Below are positions 12,220 to 14,783 of a stretch of 14,783 bases of DNA, piece after piece. The DNA is from an uncultured Dorea sp. GTDB lineage: Bacteria > Bacillota_A > Clostridia > Lachnospirales > Lachnospiraceae. The stretch is taken from NCBI GenBank assembly GCA_948468495.1, contig CAOKJI010000009.1, positions 1 to 14,783 of the forward strand. Direction: 5' to 3'. Made by a program: the position numbers and the translations under genes. The notes under the pieces were generated by a model that worked only from the letters and a program-made list of their open reading frames with translations, was not told the origin of the DNA and ran no database searches. Position 1 is the stretch's first letter; every line of letters starts with the position of its first letter.

Positions 12220-13572
12220 ATGAAAGGTCAGTTAAATTTATTTGAACCAGATTATATAAAAGACATGGATTGCACTAGGGATACGCCGGTAGTTTATGGA
12301 ACGCCGGATAAACCGATTTATGGGACTGGTGAAAGAATCAGGCCAAGGATTTCCGGCAGGGAGGACTCGGAACACATGAAACGTATTTTCCTTCCGGAGC
12401 TTCTGCCGCTGGAAGAATACGACCTGTTTGCTATCCTGCTGTCAGGCGGGAAAGACAGCATTGCCTGCTATTACAAACTTCTGGAGTTGGGAGTGCCGAA
12501 AGAAAAGATGGAGTTCTGGCATCATGACATTGACGGAGGGCATCCGCTTCGCAGGATGGACTGGAAATGCACACAGAATTACGTCAGGGGCTTTTCGGAA
12601 GCAGAAGGGGTTCCCCTCAGGCTGTCATGGCGGGTAAACGGGTTCTTCGGAGAACTTTACCGGATTGGAGCCAGCGAGCCGATTGAGTGGATGGAGCCGG
12701 ATACGGGAGAGATTAAACAATGCCGGTTATCCCGGAACTATATCCAGTGTCAGAAATTGAAAGAACAGGCAACGGAGCAGATGGAGGAGGAACTGAAAAA
12801 ATACGGGTACCGGATGAAATTCCCGGCAAAGTCCGGCGATTTGAGTCGTCGGTGGTGTTCGGCATATTTGAAGATAGCAGTGGCCGATTCTGTAATCAGT
12901 AACCTTGACCGGTTGGAAGAATTGGAGAAGCTTGGCGGGAAGCGCCATAAATTCCCCGCCAAGGGCAGTACCCATCAGGGGCGTTGGTGCAGCGGCAGCC
13001 TGAAAGCGGCGGTACAGGACAGCGTAACCTCCAATCTGGACCGAACAAAGGAAAATGTGAAAGTGCTGGTGGTATCGGGAGAACGGCGCGGAGAATCCAG
13101 AGGACGTTCCAGGTATAACGAGATGGAGATACACCGGACGAATGCAGAAAAGAAAGCGCACAGGACGGTTCATCAGTGGAGGCCGGTGATTGATTATTCC
13201 GAAAAGGATGTGTGGGAAGTGTTGAAAAGACATAAGGTGAATCCCCATCCCTGTTACAGGGCCGGATGGAACCGCTGCAGTTGTGCGATGTGCATCTTTT
13301 CTACGCCAGCGTTATTTGCAGGTGTGAAAGAGCTGTACCCGGAAGAGTTTGAACTTCTGAAGCAGGATGAAAAGATTTTAGGATTTACACTGGACAATAA
13401 ATGTGATTTGGAGACCTTTATAAGAGGCGCCGGGTCCTGTGTATACAGGGGCGATAAGCCGGCGATTCACAGTCTGGTTACGGGAGAGTTTACGGCGGAT
13501 GATGTGTATGTGGAAGGGGACTGGATGTATCCGGCCGGGGCCTTCCATGGAGCGGAGGGAGGGCCCTGTTAG
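12220..13572 (+). CDS. PAPS-reductase-family PP-loop protein with internal tandem duplication
   Basis: A 450-residue protein starting at ATG 12220. It has the PP-loop LLSGGKDSIACY (SGGKDS at 75-80), followed by EFWHHDIDGGHPLRRMDWKC, a segment typical of phage/DndC-like PAPS reductases. Residues 198-231 (FPAKSGDLSRRWCSAYLKI core) recur at 242-275 (FPAKGSTHQGRWCSGSLKA core), an exact 44-residue offset, doubling the RWC...LK substrate/metal motif. Then LVVSGERRGESRGR (283-296) and a cysteine cluster HPCY...RCSCAMC (C345, C353, C355, C358), plus C407. Such proteins adenylate or sulfurate a substrate; in phages the substrate is unknown (thiolation of DNA/tRNA or sulfur assimilation are candidates). 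Cysteines could hold an Fe-S cluster. A GC-rich hairpin-prone stretch lies just upstream; the ribosome binding site is weak. Confidence 0.85.
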   Translation: MKGQLNLFEPDYIKDMDCTRDTPVVYGTPDKPIYGTGERIRPRISGREDSEHMKRIFLPELLPLEEYDLFAILLSGGKDSIACYYKLLELGVPKEKMEFWHHDIDGGHPLRRMDWKCTQNYVRGFSEAEGVPLRLSWRVNGFFGELYRIGASEPIEWMEPDTGEIKQCRLSRNYIQCQKLKEQATEQMEEELKKYGYRMKFPAKSGDLSRRWCSAYLKIAVADSVISNLDRLEELEKLGGKRHKFPAKGSTHQGRWCSGSLKAAVQDSVTSNLDRTKENVKVLVVSGERRGESRGRSRYNEMEIHRTNAEKKAHRTVHQWRPVIDYSEKDVWEVLKRHKVNPHPCYRAGWNRCSCAMCIFSTPALFAGVKELYPEEFELLKQDEKILGFTLDNKCDLETFIRGAGSCVYRGDKPAIHSLVTGEFTADDVYVEGDWMYPAGAFHGAEGGPC

Positions 13573-13574
13573 AG

Positions 13575-13916
13575 ATGCAGGCTGATGAAACAGGAAAGAG
13601 CGCACAGGAACTTGCCGCAGAATTGAGTACGCAGGGAATGACGATAAAAGAGATTAGCCTTGCGCTTAAAATCCCCTATGGAACAATTTATGGATGGCTC
13701 AGGAAGGGAAGGCCTGATAAAAGGGAATCTGGTATCAATGCGGACCGTCATTTATGCAGGACATGCCAGTACCGGGCAAGCAGTTATGAAAGAAATAAAT
13801 CTGGGATTAATTGTGATTACTGTGATTTGATGAAGGAGAGCCGGGGATGCAAGGTGAAAGACTGTACTGTTTATGTGAAAGGTCCGATTTTGAAGCGGAA
13901 GAAGAAATGTGTGTGA
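13575..13916 (+). CDS. HTH protein with cysteine-rich C-terminus
   Basis: A 113-residue protein 2 bp after the reductase stop (ATG 13575), probably translationally coupled since its own ribosome binding site is distant. Residues 10-45 (SAQELAAELSTQGMTIKEIS then LALKIPYGTIYGWLRKG) form a homeodomain/resolvase-type helix-turn-helix. Residues 61-97 contain three cysteine pairs, CRTC, CDYC and C92/C97, likely zinc ligands. The tail GPILKRKKKC is strongly basic. A DNA-binding regulator or small terminase-like adaptor is possible. Its immediate coupling to the reductase gene suggests a shared function, but that is inference. Confidence 0.7.
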   Translation: MQADETGKSAQELAAELSTQGMTIKEISLALKIPYGTIYGWLRKGRPDKRESGINADRHLCRTCQYRASSYERNKSGINCDYCDLMKESRGCKVKDCTVYVKGPILKRKKKCV

Positions 13917-13934
13917 GAAGGGAGGAATGAGTAG

Positions 13935-14207
13935 ATGCAAGAATTATATAGAGTTATATGTTACATGAGGTCGTGTAGAGATGCGGATATTGACGTTACA
14001 ATCACAATTGATAAAAAGAAAATTGGGTCAATTTTAAGAGTTTTACAAAAAGCGATTCCGAATAGTTGTAAATGTATAACTGATACCGATAGCAGGACGT
14101 GCGGAAGCTGTGGTTCCGATATTGACATTACTGAAAATGGTTACAATTACTGTCCGTATTGTGGTCAATTGCTTTGGACTAAGTGGAGTGAAGGAGGGGA
14201 AGAATGA
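13935..14207 (+). CDS. Small zinc-ribbon protein, unknown function
   Basis: ATG 13935 behind GAAGGGAGGAATG. The 90 residues have an N-terminal region with RVICYMRSCRDADIDVTITI and KKKIGSILRVLQKAIP, then a C-terminal zinc ribbon: CGSC (C56, C59) and CPYCGQLL (C73, C76). Small ribbons of this sort are frequent in phage early regions as nucleic-acid or protein adaptors. Base composition drops towards AT in this gene compared with the reductase. Its stop overlaps the lipoprotein start by 4 bp (ATGA). Confidence 0.7.
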   Translation: MQELYRVICYMRSCRDADIDVTITIDKKKIGSILRVLQKAIPNSCKCITDTDSRTCGSCGSDIDITENGYNYCPYCGQLLWTKWSEGGEE

Positions 14208-14488
14208 AAAATAAATTATGCAGCATAACAGCAGTCCTCTGCTTAACCACCGCCCTCTTCGGATGCGCAGAACAAACGAAGGAGCCAGAGCCAGATGCTC
14301 CAAAGCCTCTGGTAATTGAATCCACAGAATGGACGCCCCATGGAGTCTTTGAAGGAACCATAGTCATATCCGGTGAAGGCATTGCAGAAGCAGGATATGA
14401 AGGAGTTTTGTACATAGAGCCGGACGGGGATAAGGTACGGATATCCTGTACTGGGGCGGTTAGGTCGAGGTATGGGGAATTGTTTTAG
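14204..14488 (+). CDS. Small phage-encoded lipoprotein
   Basis: A 94-residue protein, ATG 14204, with GAAGGAGGGG upstream. The N-terminus is a clear type II signal peptide: basic MKNK, hydrophobic LCSITAVLCLTTALF and lipobox L-F-G-C with Cys21 as the lipidation site; the +2 Ala does not suggest retention elsewhere. The mature part has a proline/glutamate-rich linker (EQTKEPEPDAPKP) and a beta-rich domain (HGVFEGTIVISGEGIAEAGY; GVLYIEPDGDKVRISC) of about 60 residues. It should be anchored outside the cytoplasmic membrane. Phage lipoproteins of this size are sometimes superinfection-exclusion factors, but nothing here proves that. Confidence 0.8.
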   Translation: MKNKLCSITAVLCLTTALFGCAEQTKEPEPDAPKPLVIESTEWTPHGVFEGTIVISGEGIAEAGYEGVLYIEPDGDKVRISCTGAVRSRYGELF

Positions 14489-14505
14489 GGGAGGAAAAGG
14501 GAAAT

Positions 14506-14718
14506 ATGGCAAAGACTATTTGCAAAGCAAAGAAACAGGGAATTGTAAGAGATAGAGGAAAGGCTAGTATCGAATGGCACAAGGATGGAGTTCCGCAGTA
14601 TTATTGTTATGGATACATAGACAAAATGACCGATGAACTACTTGAAGTTTGCAAAAACTGTATTGACCACGTAGACCATGCGCAAAAAGATATGGACGAA
14701 TGGAATGGTAAAAAGTGA
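14506..14718 (+). CDS. Small hypothetical protein (70 aa)
   Basis: ATG 14506 with GGGGAGGAAAAGGG upstream, 17 bp after the lipoprotein stop. The basic start MAKTICKAKKQGIVRDRGKA is followed by SIEWHKDGVPQYYCYGYIDK and a helix with LLEVCKNCIDHVDHAQKD. The cysteines at 6, 34, 49 and 52 plus the downstream histidines could bind a metal, though spacing is irregular. No family recognised; it continues the same rightward gene series. Confidence 0.6.
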   Translation: MAKTICKAKKQGIVRDRGKASIEWHKDGVPQYYCYGYIDKMTDELLEVCKNCIDHVDHAQKDMDEWNGKK

Positions 14719-14774
14719 ACATCCGAGTAACAATAAACAAACTACAATGCGCTTTGATTGCGAAAGGAGAATAT

Positions 14775-14783
14775 ATGCAGGAT
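14775..14783 (+). CDS. Start of a further rightward gene (truncated by window edge)
   Basis: ATG 14775 lies 4 nt after AAAGGAGA, a convincing ribosome binding site, but only three codons are in the window. A second open frame (from ATG 14709 or ATG 14748 in the sequence ...AAACTACAATGCGC) also runs to the edge, so the reading frame is not certain. Confidence 0.4.

Noticed and set aside
12727..13248. 173-codon reverse ORF inside the PAPS-reductase-like gene
   Set aside because: Antisense shadow; forward frame has PP-loop and cysteine motifs.
1..14783. tRNA, rRNA, integrase or transposase genes
   Set aside because: No cloverleaf, rRNA signature or recombinase/transposase motif was found on either strand; the integrase and att sites must lie outside the window.

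Overview
The window looks like the immunity and early-replication half of a temperate siphovirus-type prophage in a low/mid-GC Bacillota, most likely a gut clostridium (Lachnospiraceae-like). This rests on strong GGAGG-type ribosome binding sites, ATG/GTG/TTG starts, tight and overlapping rightward genes, and the gene order itself. The order is LexA-like CI repressor, Cro-like protein, Gp157, RecA-like ATPase, SSB-like protein, primase zinc finger, DUF927 helicase, PD-(D/E)XK resolvase and SF2 helicase. No integrase, structural, packaging or lysis genes are visible; they must lie outside. The species assignment is inference.

Left arm, 1-2342, leftward and visibly AT-rich. The S24-peptidase repressor is followed by an unrecognised zinc-ribbon/TPR-like gene, a broken ImmA/IrrE-type metallopeptidase remnant, and a SIR2-domain gene that runs off the left edge. 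All four point the same way behind the repressor promoter. The SIR2 gene and the zinc-ribbon gene therefore look like lysogenic-conversion cargo; SIR2 proteins of this type are typically NAD-consuming anti-phage effectors.

Switch, 2343-2760. Divergent promoters sit among four near-identical palindromic sites (consensus GTTTAGAAAACTAAAC). One overlaps the repressor promoter, two flank the rightward promoter, and one covers the stop codon of the Cro-like gene. A leftward DUF2513-like gene with its own good promoter follows. Next comes a 325-bp region (3290-3614) with no recognised protein gene. It holds a 19/20-bp inverted repeat bracketing two hairpins, one of them an intrinsic terminator.

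Rightward early region, 3615-9598. Several small phage proteins (one of only 55 residues) lead into the replication and recombination module, whose genes abut or overlap by 4 to about 47 bp and look translationally coupled. Immediately behind the DUF927 helicase lies a 307-bp non-coding stretch. It has eight exact copies of GGTTAGAC in both orientations around an 11-bp terminator-like stem, a strong candidate for the replication origin or a major control region.

Right part, 9906-14783. It contains a Holliday-junction-resolvase-like nuclease, a DEAD/DEAH-type helicase and small proteins. These are followed by a PAPS-reductase-like PP-loop enzyme with an internal 44-residue tandem duplication, two small cysteine-rich zinc-binding-type proteins, a small lipoprotein, another small cysteine-containing protein, and the start of a further gene at the right edge.
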